From: CAVQHY01 sp963712465
GTDB lineage: Bacteria > Actinomycetota > Thermoleophilia > Gaiellales > Gaiellaceae
NCBI GenBank assembly: GCA_963712465.1
Contig: CAVQHY010000008.1
Location: forward strand, 62,001 to 126,000
Direction of reading: 5' to 3'
Length of the DNA stretch: 64,000 nt
In this document: piece by piece, positions 17,538 to 26,640 of the stretch
How positions within the stretch are numbered: the stretch's first letter is position 1
Layout: each line of letters opens with the position of its first letter
Position numbers and translations under genes: made by a program
The notes under the pieces: model-generated
Seen by the model: only the letters and a program-made list of their open reading frames with translations
Database searches by the model: none
What the model was told of the DNA's origin: nothing

Positions 17538-17797
17538 GGGCGCGCGTCCTTGCGGCCGCCTCGCTCGTCGCTTTGACCGGCTGCGGCGGACAGACGGTCG
17601 AACCCTCGTCGCCCCCGGCCGCTGCGAGCCGGGCCGCACCCGATGCGGCGAAGGCCCAGAGGGAGGCCGCGCGGAAGCTCCTCGCCAAGCTCGAGGCCGA
17701 GGGCGGCTGCAGCTGCACGGCCGCGATCAGGGCGCGCGACCGGATCGAGCGCGGGCTCGCGACGAAGCGCCCCGACGGCGACATCCTGTCCGGCTGA
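17534..17797 (+). CDS. Small lipoprotein of unknown function
   Basis: The 87-residue product begins with a short signal sequence ending in the lipobox LTGC (residues about 14-17), so it is predicted to be a surface lipoprotein. The mature part is Pro/Ala-rich and then a charged amphipathic helix (AAKAQREAARKLLAKLEAEGG) followed by a Cys-Ser-Cys and a basic stretch. The GTG start at 17534 overlaps the potC stop as GTGA, which makes it the last gene of the transporter operon. No family is recognised. An accessory role in the importer is possible by position only. Confidence 0.65.
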   Translation: MRARVLAAASLVALTGCGGQTVEPSSPPAAASRAAPDAAKAQREAARKLLAKLEAEGGCSCTAAIRARDRIERGLATKRPDGDILSG

Positions 17798-17798
17798 C

Positions 17799-18791
17799 TC
17801 AGGCGGAGTCGCGGACGAGCTCCATCGTGGAGCAGTGCACGCCGCCGCCGCCCTTCTGAACCTCGTCGTAGGGGATCGCCACCACCTCGACGCCTCGGCG
17901 CTCGAGCAGCTCGCGAGTTCGCGGGTACCCCTCGCACATCAGCACCCGACCGGGCCTGACCGTCAGCGAGTTGATCGCCCATTCCTCCCCCTCCGGGCAC
18001 GGGATCGCCTCGATACCCAGCCCGGCGAGCCGCTCGAGAAACCACTCCGGGAGGCCCGGGGGATCGACCAGCGCCTTGTCGGCGTCGACCATCCCGAGGT
18101 GCCCGTCGAGGTGGATCGAGTAGCCGCGCAGGGGCACGACGACGAGCTCGATCCCGAGCCAGCGAAGCACCTCCTCGAGCTGGCGCGCCCCCTCCTCGTT
18201 GCAGCGGATCGACGTCCCGTAGGCGGCGACGGTCGGCCGTAGCTTCACGAACGACCCTCCCTCGAGCATCCCCGTGCCGACGATCGTGCGGAGGATCGGC
18301 ATGCCGATGCGGCCGAGGGTCTCCGTGACCAGCCGCTCCTCGCCGCGGCGCATCGCGGGGGCCATCCGCCCCACGACGGCGCCGCCCGGGACGGTCAGCA
18401 GCGGGTCGCGCGTGTAGATCGGCCGCGACAGGTGGGCGGGAGCGTCTCCCTCGACGTAGACGACCTCGACTCCCTCGGCCTCGAGGGTCGCGACGAGCCC
18501 GGAGTGCTGCTCGTGAACCTTCGCGAGGTCCGGCGGGTCGCGCGACTCCCAGTACCACATGCCGTCCGGGTCGACGAGTGCCGCGGCATCGTCGTCCCAG
18601 CAGTCCGTGCGCACGCGCGCCCACTCGTCCCGCGGCCGCCGCATCAGCACCGAGCGGAGTGGGCCGACCTCGTCGGAGGCCCCCCACGCGCGACCCCACA
18701 CGCGCAGCTGCTCTTCGGGCGCCTCGAACGGCGGCTCGGCCTCGATCCGCATCTGGCCCTGGTGGAGCGACTCCGTAGCCCAGTCGTTCAC
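17799..18791 (-). CDS. Amidinotransferase-fold hydrolase (arginine deiminase / dimethylargininase superfamily), paralogue 2
   Basis: The 330-residue protein has pentein-fold signatures: LEGGSF with substrate-binding acid, a catalytic His in SIHLDGH and the nucleophile Cys in GGGVHCSTME. It is a guanidino-group hydrolase or a related amidinotransferase-fold enzyme, distantly related to the protein at 11.3-12.3 kb. The GTG at 18791 overlaps the upstream oxidase stop as GTGA and is preferred over the GTG three codons earlier. It converges on the transporter operon with two bases between stops, and is co-transcribed with a DAO-type oxidase and a hydroxyacid dehydrogenase. Together with the transporter this suggests guanidino-compound use; substrate unknown. 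Confidence 0.82.
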   Translation of the reverse strand: MNDWATESLHQGQMRIEAEPPFEAPEEQLRVWGRAWGASDEVGPLRSVLMRRPRDEWARVRTDCWDDDAAALVDPDGMWYWESRDPPDLAKVHEQHSGLVATLEAEGVEVVYVEGDAPAHLSRPIYTRDPLLTVPGGAVVGRMAPAMRRGEERLVTETLGRIGMPILRTIVGTGMLEGGSFVKLRPTVAAYGTSIRCNEEGARQLEEVLRWLGIELVVVPLRGYSIHLDGHLGMVDADKALVDPPGLPEWFLERLAGLGIEAIPCPEGEEWAINSLTVRPGRVLMCEGYPRTRELLERRGVEVVAIPYDEVQKGGGGVHCSTMELVRDSA

Positions 18792-19600
18792 CCGTCCCAC
18801 GCTCCTTCCACGATCCCTTTGGCGACTGCCTCTCCCGTCGACGGCGCCAGCGCGACACCGAGCTGCCCGTGGCCGGCCGCGAGCAGAAGCCCGGGTAGCT
18901 CGGGCACGGGGCCGACGAGCGCCCCGCCCGGGGCCGACGGGACGAGGTACGGCGTGCTCTCGACGACCCGCAGCTCCTCGAGCCCGCGAACGATCCGGCT
19001 CGCCCCCGCAGGATGGGCTACTGCAAGTCGGCCGGAAAGAAGCGGTGCGACCCAGGCCTCACCGTCCACGGCCGGACGCTCGATCGGCTCGGCGGGAGGA
19101 TCGACGACGAGCAGCTCGCCCGGCTCATTCCGGAAGTCGACGCCGAGCCCGGCCGACTCGCAGAGCTGACGCGTGCCCGCCCCCGCGGCGACGACGGTTG
19201 TTTCGGCGGCGATCTCGCCCTCGTCGGCCAGAGCGCCTCCGACACTGCCGCCGCGAACGCGGAGCGCCTTCACGTCGCAGCCGGTCGTCACCGCGGCTCG
19301 GTACGAGCGCGCCTCGTCGGCGAGCGCCGCGGCCGCCGCCCGCGGGTCGATCCGCCGCGCCGGCCAGTCCTCGGGCGGCGCACGGTCGAGGAGAAACGCA
19401 CCGCCGCTGAAGTGGTGGAGCGCGAGGTACTCGTCCGCGCTCACGTCGCGCGGAACGAGCGCGAGCTCGAGCGCCGATGCGCCCGACGCGAGAGCAGCCC
19501 GCTCGAGGAGCCGGACACGCAGGCCCCGCTTCGCGCAGGCGGCGGCAACCGCGCAGCCGACGATCCCGCCGCCGACGACGAGGACGTCGGGCGCGCTCAC
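18788..19600 (-). CDS. FAD-dependent DAO-type oxidoreductase (amino acid/amine oxidase)
   Basis: The 270-residue protein starts with an FAD-binding Rossmann motif VVGGGIVGCAVAAACAKRG and has the C-terminal DAO-family segment GLLLAAGHGQLGVALAPSTG that contacts the flavin. Family members oxidise D-amino acids, glycine, sarcosine or other amines to imines. It is about 100 residues shorter than usual (about 370), mainly in the substrate-binding domain, so substrate preference cannot be guessed. The GTG start at 19600 overlaps the upstream dehydrogenase stop. ThiO identity was considered and not favoured because it is far from thiGSE and co-transcribed with an amidinotransferase-fold gene. Confidence 0.78.
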   Translation of the reverse strand: MSAPDVLVVGGGIVGCAVAAACAKRGLRVRLLERAALASGASALELALVPRDVSADEYLALHHFSGGAFLLDRAPPEDWPARRIDPRAAAAALADEARSYRAAVTTGCDVKALRVRGGSVGGALADEGEIAAETTVVAAGAGTRQLCESAGLGVDFRNEPGELLVVDPPAEPIERPAVDGEAWVAPLLSGRLAVAHPAGASRIVRGLEELRVVESTPYLVPSAPGGALVGPVPELPGLLLAAGHGQLGVALAPSTGEAVAKGIVEGAWDG

Positions 19601-20571
19601 CGTGCCCGGGTCGCCGGCCGGGCGAGCGCGTAGACGGGCTCGCGGCCGGTGAGCGCGAGCATCAGATCGTGCGCGGCGAGCCGGTGCACCGCCTCGTCGG
19701 CGGCCACCGAGTACCAGGACGCATGGGGGTTGACGATCGTGTTCGGCCAGCCGAAGGCCGGCTCGCCGGCCGGTGGCGGCTCCTGGGGCAGCACGTCCAG
19801 GGCCGCGCCTGCCAGGTGGCCGGACGTGAGCGCGGCGCCCAGGGCCTCATGGTCGACGAGGCCGGCGCGAGCGCAGTTGACGAGGAAGGAGCCGGGGCGC
19901 ATCGCCGCCAGCGCGTCGGTGTCGATCAAACCGCGTGTCGACTCGTCGAGGGCGACGTGCAGCGTGATCACGTCCGCGCGGGCCAGAAGGTCGCGGAGGG
20001 ACGCGGCCGGCTCGACTCCGGTGGCCGCGATCTCCGGCTGCGGAACGTGAGGATCGGCCGCCACCACCTCCATTCCGAGAGCGACGGCCCGGCGGGCGAC
20101 GGCGCGGCCGATGCGGCCGTAGCCGACCACGCCCAGACAGGCGCCCTCGACCCGGCGGGGTGGCGACGGATCGACATCCCACCCGCCGGTCCGGGCGTGC
20201 GCGTCGAGCACGACGATGCCGCGGAGCAGCGCCACCACCAGGCCGATCGTGTGCTCGGCGACCTCCTCGGTGCAGTAGCCGGCAACGTTCGAGCACCAGA
20301 CCCCGGCCGCGGCGAGCGCCGCGACGTCGAGATGGTCGAAGCCGGTCGCGTTCGTCGCGACGGCCTCGAGCCGGGGAAGCCGCTCGAGCTCGGCTCGCCC
20401 GACAGCCACCTCCGGTGGCACGAGCAGGCCGACGATGTCCTCTCCCTCGGGACGGTCGCCCCGCTCGACGCCGACGTCGGCCTCTCGCAGCGCCTCCCGG
20501 GCCGCGTCGAGGCTCCACAGCGGATCGAGGAGGAGGACGCGGCCCAGGAGGCGCGGTGCGCTACCGCCCAC
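19597..20571 (-). CDS. D-isomer-specific 2-hydroxyacid dehydrogenase
   Basis: The 324-residue protein has the split catalytic domain and NAD-binding domain of the D-2-hydroxyacid dehydrogenases. The Rossmann motif is VVGYGRIGRAVARRA; catalytic residues are visible as Arg in VNCARAGLVD, Glu in LDVLPQEPP and His in NPHASWYS. It interconverts a D-2-hydroxyacid and a 2-oxoacid with NAD(P)H; the phosphoglycerate dehydrogenase-like or glyoxylate reductase-like subgroup cannot be decided. The GTG at 20571 overlaps the end of the enoyl-CoA hydratase gene by 11 bp; no other start is available nearby. It is in an operon with a DAO-type oxidase whose oxoacid product could be its substrate. Confidence 0.85.
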   Translation of the reverse strand: MGGSAPRLLGRVLLLDPLWSLDAAREALREADVGVERGDRPEGEDIVGLLVPPEVAVGRAELERLPRLEAVATNATGFDHLDVAALAAAGVWCSNVAGYCTEEVAEHTIGLVVALLRGIVVLDAHARTGGWDVDPSPPRRVEGACLGVVGYGRIGRAVARRAVALGMEVVAADPHVPQPEIAATGVEPAASLRDLLARADVITLHVALDESTRGLIDTDALAAMRPGSFLVNCARAGLVDHEALGAALTSGHLAGAALDVLPQEPPPAGEPAFGWPNTIVNPHASWYSVAADEAVHRLAAHDLMLALTGREPVYALARPATRAR

Positions 20572-21331
20572 GAAACTCCGCTGGCCGCTTCTCGACGAAG
20601 GCCGCCATGCCCTCCTTCTGGTCCTCCGTCGAGAACAACATCGCGAAGAGCCTCGCCTCGGTCTCGAGGTTGGAGCGGCGATCGCCGCCGAGGGCGAGGT
20701 TGACGGCCTCCTTCGCCGCGGCCAGTGCCACCGGGCTCTTCGCGGCGAGCTCGCCGGCCAGCTCGAGGGCCTTCGGGAGGAGCTCGTCCGGCGGGTACAC
20801 CCCGTTGACGAGCCCGTGCGCGAGCGCCTCCTCGGCGCCCACAGTGCGGCCGGTGAACACGAGCTCCTTCGCGTAGCCGAGGGTGGTCGTGCGCGCGAGC
20901 CGCTGCGAGCCACCCCAGCCGGGAATGATCCCCAGGTTGATCTCCGGCTGGCCGAGCTTTGCGCCGGCGGACGCGAGCCGGATGTCGCAGGCGAGCGCGA
21001 GCTCGCAGCCCCCGCCGAGCGCGAAGCCGTTGATCGCCGCGATCGTCGGCTTGGGCATCGTCTCGAGCAGCTCGCCGCAGCGGTGGCCGAGCGCGCCCCA
21101 GTCGCGGGCCTCCATCACGCCAAGGCCGTGCATGTACTTGATGTCCGCACCCGCGACGAACGCCTTCTCGCCGGCGCCGGTGAGCACGACCGCGCGCACG
21201 TCCGCGTCCGCTGCGAGCTCCTCGAGCCGGTCGCGCAGGAGCGCACAATGCTCGAGGTCGAGCGCGTTCAGCGCGTCGGGCCGGTCGACCGTGACGACGG
21301 CGGTCGGTCCGTGGCGCTCGACGTCGATCAC
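20561..21331 (-). CDS. Enoyl-CoA hydratase/isomerase family protein
   Basis: The 256-residue crotonase-fold protein has the oxyanion-hole segments AFVAGADI and NGFALGGGCELALACDI, the catalytic Glu region LGQPEINLGIIPGWGGSQRL with both expected glutamate positions (Glu in PEINLG present), and the C-terminal FVEKRPAEFRG helix. It hydrates 2-enoyl-CoA in beta-oxidation. GTG start at 21331. A 21-bp tandem repeat lies directly upstream, between it and the B12-subunit gene. It probably works with the acyl-CoA dehydrogenase, hydroxyacyl-CoA dehydrogenase and thiolase encoded at 38-43 kb. Confidence 0.9.
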   Translation of the reverse strand: MIDVERHGPTAVVTVDRPDALNALDLEHCALLRDRLEELAADADVRAVVLTGAGEKAFVAGADIKYMHGLGVMEARDWGALGHRCGELLETMPKPTIAAINGFALGGGCELALACDIRLASAGAKLGQPEINLGIIPGWGGSQRLARTTTLGYAKELVFTGRTVGAEEALAHGLVNGVYPPDELLPKALELAGELAAKSPVALAAAKEAVNLALGGDRRSNLETEARLFAMLFSTEDQKEGMAAFVEKRPAEFRGR

Positions 21332-21361
21332 CGCACTCCCACCACCCCACCACCGCCGGCC

Positions 21362-21442
21362 ACCAACCCGCCCAGGCCCGATACCAACCCGCCCAGGCCC
21401 GATACCAACCCGCCCAGGCCCGATACCAACCCGCCCAGGCCC
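21362..21442. repeat. 21-bp tandem repeat, 3.9 copies
   Basis: The unit ACCAACCCGCCCAGGCCCGAT is repeated without mismatch at 21362, 21383, 21404 and 21425 (last copy 18 bp). It fills the gap between the enoyl-CoA hydratase start and the end of the methylmalonyl-CoA mutase B12-subunit gene. It contains no spacers and is not a CRISPR. Confidence 0.95.
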
Positions 21443-21458
21443 ACCCGGGCGCGACCCC

Positions 21459-21860
21459 TCACGTTCTCACCGGGGCGTTGTTCTGCAGGAAGTCGACGAT
21501 CTGGCCGACCGGCGCGCCCGGGGTGAACACCTCGGCCACACCCTGGGCCTTCAGTGCCTCGGCGTCCTCTGTCGGGATCGTCCCGCCGACGACGACGAGG
21601 ACGTCGTCGAGGCCGTTGTCGCGCAGGCCGTCGACGATCCGCGGCACGAGCGTCATGTGCGCGCCGGAGAGGATCGAGATGCCGACGGCGTCGGCGTCCT
21701 CCTGCACGGCGGTCTCGACGATCTGCTCAGGCGTCTGGTGCAGGCCCGTGTAGATCACCTCCATCCCCGCGTCGCGCAGCGCCCGCGCGATGATCTTCGC
21801 GCCGCGGTCGTGACCGTCGAGGCCAGGCTTGGCGATCACCACACGCAGCCGTCGCGCCAT
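21459..21860 (-). CDS. mcmA2: Methylmalonyl-CoA mutase cobalamin-binding subunit (C-terminal domain protein)
   Basis: The 133-residue protein is a free-standing B12-binding domain. It has the base-off/His-on signature DGHDRG (DxHxxG), the SILSGAH segment and the GGTIP loop that cradle the cobalamin tail. It pairs with the large catalytic subunit encoded at 23.3-24.9 kb to interconvert methylmalonyl-CoA and succinyl-CoA; an isobutyryl-CoA mutase-type small subunit is an alternative. The ATG at 21860 is followed by the basic start ARRLRVVIAKPG. The two subunit genes are both on the minus strand but are separated by two plus-strand genes, so they are not in one transcript. Confidence 0.9.
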   Translation of the reverse strand: MARRLRVVIAKPGLDGHDRGAKIIARALRDAGMEVIYTGLHQTPEQIVETAVQEDADAVGISILSGAHMTLVPRIVDGLRDNGLDDVLVVVGGTIPTEDAEALKAQGVAEVFTPGAPVGQIVDFLQNNAPVRT

Positions 21861-21921
21861 GGGGACATCGTAATCGCGCTTCGTCCCTCCCACAGCCGTC
21901 AGGTAGGCAACACTACTGCGA

Positions 21922-22644
21922 ATGCGCCTGACCGTGATCGGCTCGTCCCCGGCCTGGCCCAACCCGGGCGGGGCGCAGTCCGGGTACCTCCTCGAGAGCC
22001 CGCCGCACGCCGAGACCGGCCGACTGCTGCTCGACTGCGGGCCGGGAGTGCTCTGCCGCCTGCGCGAGCAGGGCCAGCCGGCGGTCGACGCGGTCGCGAT
22101 CACGCACTTCCACCTCGACCACTGGGGCGACCTCGTTCCGTGGGCGTGGCTTCGGGCGTACGGCGCCGATCGCGAGCGGCCCAAGCCCGAGGTGTGGCTG
22201 CCGCCGAACGGACACGAGGAGCTCGCGACCTTCGCCGGCTTCTGGGGGCTGCCCGACATGTTCACCTCCGTGTTCGAGCTGCGTGAGTTCGCCGACGACA
22301 CGCCCTTCGAGGCCGCCGGGTTCAAGGTCGAGGCGAGGCGGGTCGAGCACTACGGCCTGCGTGCGTACGGCTTCCGGGCCGCCTCGAACGGCAAGGTGCT
22401 GGCCTACTCGGGCGACTCCGCCCCGACGCAGGAGCTCGCCGACCTCGCACACGGCGCCGACCTCTTCCTCGTCGAGGCGACACTCGCGAGCGGCGACAGC
22501 GACGGCGTACCGCGCGGGCACCTCTCCGCCGACGAGGCGCTCGCGGCCGCGGACGGGCCCGTGCTGCTGACACACCGCCCCGCCGAGCTGCCTCCGCCCG
22601 AGGGAGTCTCCGTCGCGCACGACGGGCTCGTCGTCGAGATCTGA
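21922..22644 (+). CDS. Metallo-beta-lactamase-fold hydrolase (RNase Z-like)
   Basis: The 240-residue protein has the zinc-binding motif THFHLDHWGD (HxHxDH), a downstream Asp in YSGDSAPTQEL and a His in LTHRP. The overall order resembles the RNase Z/arylsulfatase-like branch of the metallo-beta-lactamase fold, but the tRNase Z exosite is not evident. The ATG at 21922 opens with RLTVIGSSPAWPNPGGAQSGYL, typical of this branch. It is inserted between the two mutase subunit genes on the opposite strand. Substrate unknown. Confidence 0.85.
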   Translation: MRLTVIGSSPAWPNPGGAQSGYLLESPPHAETGRLLLDCGPGVLCRLREQGQPAVDAVAITHFHLDHWGDLVPWAWLRAYGADRERPKPEVWLPPNGHEELATFAGFWGLPDMFTSVFELREFADDTPFEAAGFKVEARRVEHYGLRAYGFRAASNGKVLAYSGDSAPTQELADLAHGADLFLVEATLASGDSDGVPRGHLSADEALAAADGPVLLTHRPAELPPPEGVSVAHDGLVVEI

Positions 22645-23266
22645 GCCGGACGTGACGGCACGAGGGCGAGTCGAGACCCGGAGCCGGACCGGAGAAGATC
22701 TCATGAGCCCTGGCCGTCGCTTCGCCTGCGCGGTCGCGCTGCTCCGTCGAGACCGGCCTGGCGGTCTCGACGAGCTGGAGGCGTGCTTCGCCGCGGGGGC
22801 GGTGCCCGGTGCGCTGGAGGGCGCCTACGCCGGGCGGCTCCTCGCGGTGACGATGGGAACGCTCCGCGACGTCGCGGCCGAGGGCCTCGCGCGACGATGG
22901 CTCCCGTGGCTCGGAAAGACGTTCGCGGCCGCGGATGGCGACGGGCGCAACCTCCTGACCCCGGGCGGGGCCCGTGCCGTGCGCCTGACGCTGCCCGGCT
23001 ACCGCGGCCTCAGGCGGGAGAGCAGCCAACGCTGGTCGGGGTTTTGCTTCACGACGAGCGTCGGGGAAAGCGCCGTCGTTCCCGGCGTCGACGTGCTCAG
23101 GATCGACTACCGCGACATCGCAGAGAACCCGGCCTGGCCGGTGCGTCGCGTGCTCGACGAGCTCGTCGAGATCGAGGACGGCTCGTACCTCGGCCAGGCG
23201 CTCGTCCACTGGCGCGGGGGCCTGCGGCGCGCAGCCTGGTTCGGGCTCGACCGCCGACCGGCAGGC

Positions 23267-24928
<1,662 letters not shown>

Positions 24929-25032
24929 CGCCACGATCGTAGCCGGGCCGATCGGCTGACAGGGAGCTTCACACGGCGTTAAGCGGATACGGCCGCGTTA
25001 GGGACTATTCTGAGACTCGGGTACTCGTTCTC

Positions 25033-25758
25033 ATGGCGGGAAAGAACCGAACGATCACGCGCTGGTCCCTCGTCGTCGCGGCGCTCGCGGCGACGGCCGC
25101 CGTGGTTGCCCCCTCCGCGCCGGCGAAGGTCACAATTCCCGCGTCGTTTCCGGCCGCCGGAGAGCTCGTGAAGCTGGAGGTGGTCGTACGCGCCCGGCCC
25201 GACCCCGGCTCGCGCATGGTCAGGAAGCTGCGGCAGTTTCGCCCCACCTTCCACCTCCAGGAGATCCTCGCGCTCGAGGCGCAAAGGGGAGCGGACGGAC
25301 TGATGTGGTACCGGCTCAGCCTCCCCGGTCGCCCGAACGGCCAGCGCGGATGGGTGCGCGCCGACCAGGTCGAGGTGAAGCCGGCAAGGAACCGGATCGT
25401 CGTCTACCGGGGGGCCCGGAGGATCGAGGTCCGCCGGCTCGCCGACGACGCGCGGTTGCTCCGCGCGAAGGTCGCGATCGGAGCGCCGGGCGCGGAGACG
25501 CCGCTCGGCCGCAACTACTACGTCCAGTCTCGCTTCGTGCCCACGAACTCGTTCCTCGGGACGTTCGCGCTCGAGACGAGCGCCTACTCGAAGCTGTCCG
25601 ACTGGCCAGGCGGCGGCGTCGTCGGCATCCACGGCACGCCGCTCCCGCAGCTCCTCGGTCAGGCCGTCTCCCACGGCTGCGTACGGGTGCACAACCGCAC
25701 CGCGAACGCACTGAGGCGGCTCGCGCCGACCGGTACGCCGATCGACATCCTTCCGTAG
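25033..25758 (+). CDS. Secreted L,D-transpeptidase (YkuD domain) with SH3-like domain
   Basis: The 241-residue protein has a signal peptide (residues about 10-32), an SH3-like segment (about 45-115, with GWVRADQVEV) and a C-terminal YkuD domain carrying the catalytic motif HGCVRVHN preceded by GIHGTP. L,D-transpeptidases form 3-3 crosslinks in peptidoglycan or attach proteins to it; the nucleophile is the Cys of SHGCVR. The ATG at 25033 is the only start that keeps the signal peptide. It is divergent from the mutase gene and convergent with the next secreted protein. Confidence 0.9.
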   Translation: MAGKNRTITRWSLVVAALAATAAVVAPSAPAKVTIPASFPAAGELVKLEVVVRARPDPGSRMVRKLRQFRPTFHLQEILALEAQRGADGLMWYRLSLPGRPNGQRGWVRADQVEVKPARNRIVVYRGARRIEVRRLADDARLLRAKVAIGAPGAETPLGRNYYVQSRFVPTNSFLGTFALETSAYSKLSDWPGGGVVGIHGTPLPQLLGQAVSHGCVRVHNRTANALRRLAPTGTPIDILP

Positions 25759-25771
25759 CCGAAGCGCCTGG

Positions 25772-26449
25772 CTACACGGCCCGGGCCAGGAACCCCGCCG
25801 GACGGCGGATGTCCAGCTCGTAGCCGGGATCCTCGTACGTCGTGCCGGGGGCGAGCGCCGTCCAGCGCCCGCCGGCATGCCGCGTCACCATCACGCGCTC
25901 GAAGCGGTACGTGAACCGGTTGCACGTGGCGCGTCCGCCATTCCAGCTCTCGGCGATCGCCATCGGCGCCCACGCCCCGTGGCTCCCGGGGAGCAAGACC
26001 GGCTCGCTGACCGGGCGTCCGTCCACCCAGACGCGCCAGTGGTCGCGCCGGCCGGCCATCTCGAGTACGGCGATGCGGTGCGCCTCGCCGAGCGCCACGA
26101 GCGAATCGACCTCCGTGTAGACCGGTGCGTCACCGGGGCGCGCGACCTCGTAGTAGAGCTTGTTCGTGGTCCCGGAGAACCCGCTCAGGCCGACCTGGAT
26201 CCACTCGTCCTCGCCGTTCGGTCCGAGCCCGGGCCCTCCGAGCCCCACCCAGGCGCCGACGTGCCCCCACTCGACTCCAGGGAGCTCGAGCGCTCTGACT
26301 GTCGCGCGGACGCCGTGACCGGGGGCGCCGTTGACGAGACCGGCGTACGAGTAGCTCTCGTTGCAGACCGCCGCGGTCGCGCCCGAGGCGAGCACCGCTG
26401 CCGCCGCGAAAGCGACGAGCGTCGTCGAGAGCCTGCGACGGATCGGCAC
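25772..26449 (-). CDS. Secreted hypothetical protein
   Basis: The 225-residue product has a signal peptide (RRRLSTTLVAFAAAAVLASGATA, about residues 4-27). The mature domain is beta-rich with conserved aromatic and glycine patterns such as HVGAWVGLGG, EDEWIQVGLSGF, LYYEVARPG, HWRVWVDG and IAESWNG, plus two cysteines (Cys29 and Cys in ATCNRF) that could form a disulfide. It resembles a recurrent but unnamed actinobacterial secreted family with a jelly-roll-like appearance; no function is known. It is convergent with the L,D-transpeptidase gene. Confidence 0.68.
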   Translation of the reverse strand: MPIRRRLSTTLVAFAAAAVLASGATAAVCNESYSYAGLVNGAPGHGVRATVRALELPGVEWGHVGAWVGLGGPGLGPNGEDEWIQVGLSGFSGTTNKLYYEVARPGDAPVYTEVDSLVALGEAHRIAVLEMAGRRDHWRVWVDGRPVSEPVLLPGSHGAWAPMAIAESWNGGRATCNRFTYRFERVMVTRHAGGRWTALAPGTTYEDPGYELDIRRPAGFLARAV

Positions 26450-26581
26450 CGAGTCCTCCGGGTCTGGGTCGGAACGGGGCCGTCGGCCCCGCTGGCCCGG
26501 AGATCGGTCGCCTCCCTAGAACGGGTGATCCCTCTCGCGCGCTATCAAACGCGAGGTTGCAACCGACACTCGATCGAGTGA

Positions 26582-26613
26582 CAGCGCCCCCGGCTGGTGA
26601 GCCGGGGGCGCTG
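26582..26613 (-). terminator. Strong hairpin downstream of the DUF11 surface-protein gene
   Basis: CAGCGCCCCCGGCT pairs perfectly with AGCCGGGGGCGCTG around a 4-nt GGTG loop (14-bp stem), starting about 28 bp after the stop of the minus-strand surface gene. There is no T-run, as is common in high-GC actinobacteria. Confidence 0.7.
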
Positions 26614-26640
26614 GGTCGATCCGTGTGGGTCGGCGCTCGC

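Noticed and set aside
18788..19600. DAO-type oxidase as ThiO for thiamine synthesis.
   Set aside because: It is 9 kb from thiGSE, not under the TPP riboswitch, shorter than ThiO, and coupled to an amidinotransferase-fold gene.
21362..21442. Possible CRISPR array.
   Set aside because: The units are contiguous, with no unique spacers, and no cas genes are near. It is a simple tandem repeat.
22652..22702. Upstream extension of the hypothetical protein to 22652.
   Set aside because: The extra residues are Arg/Thr-rich and have no ribosome site, while GGAGAAG precedes the ATG at 22703.
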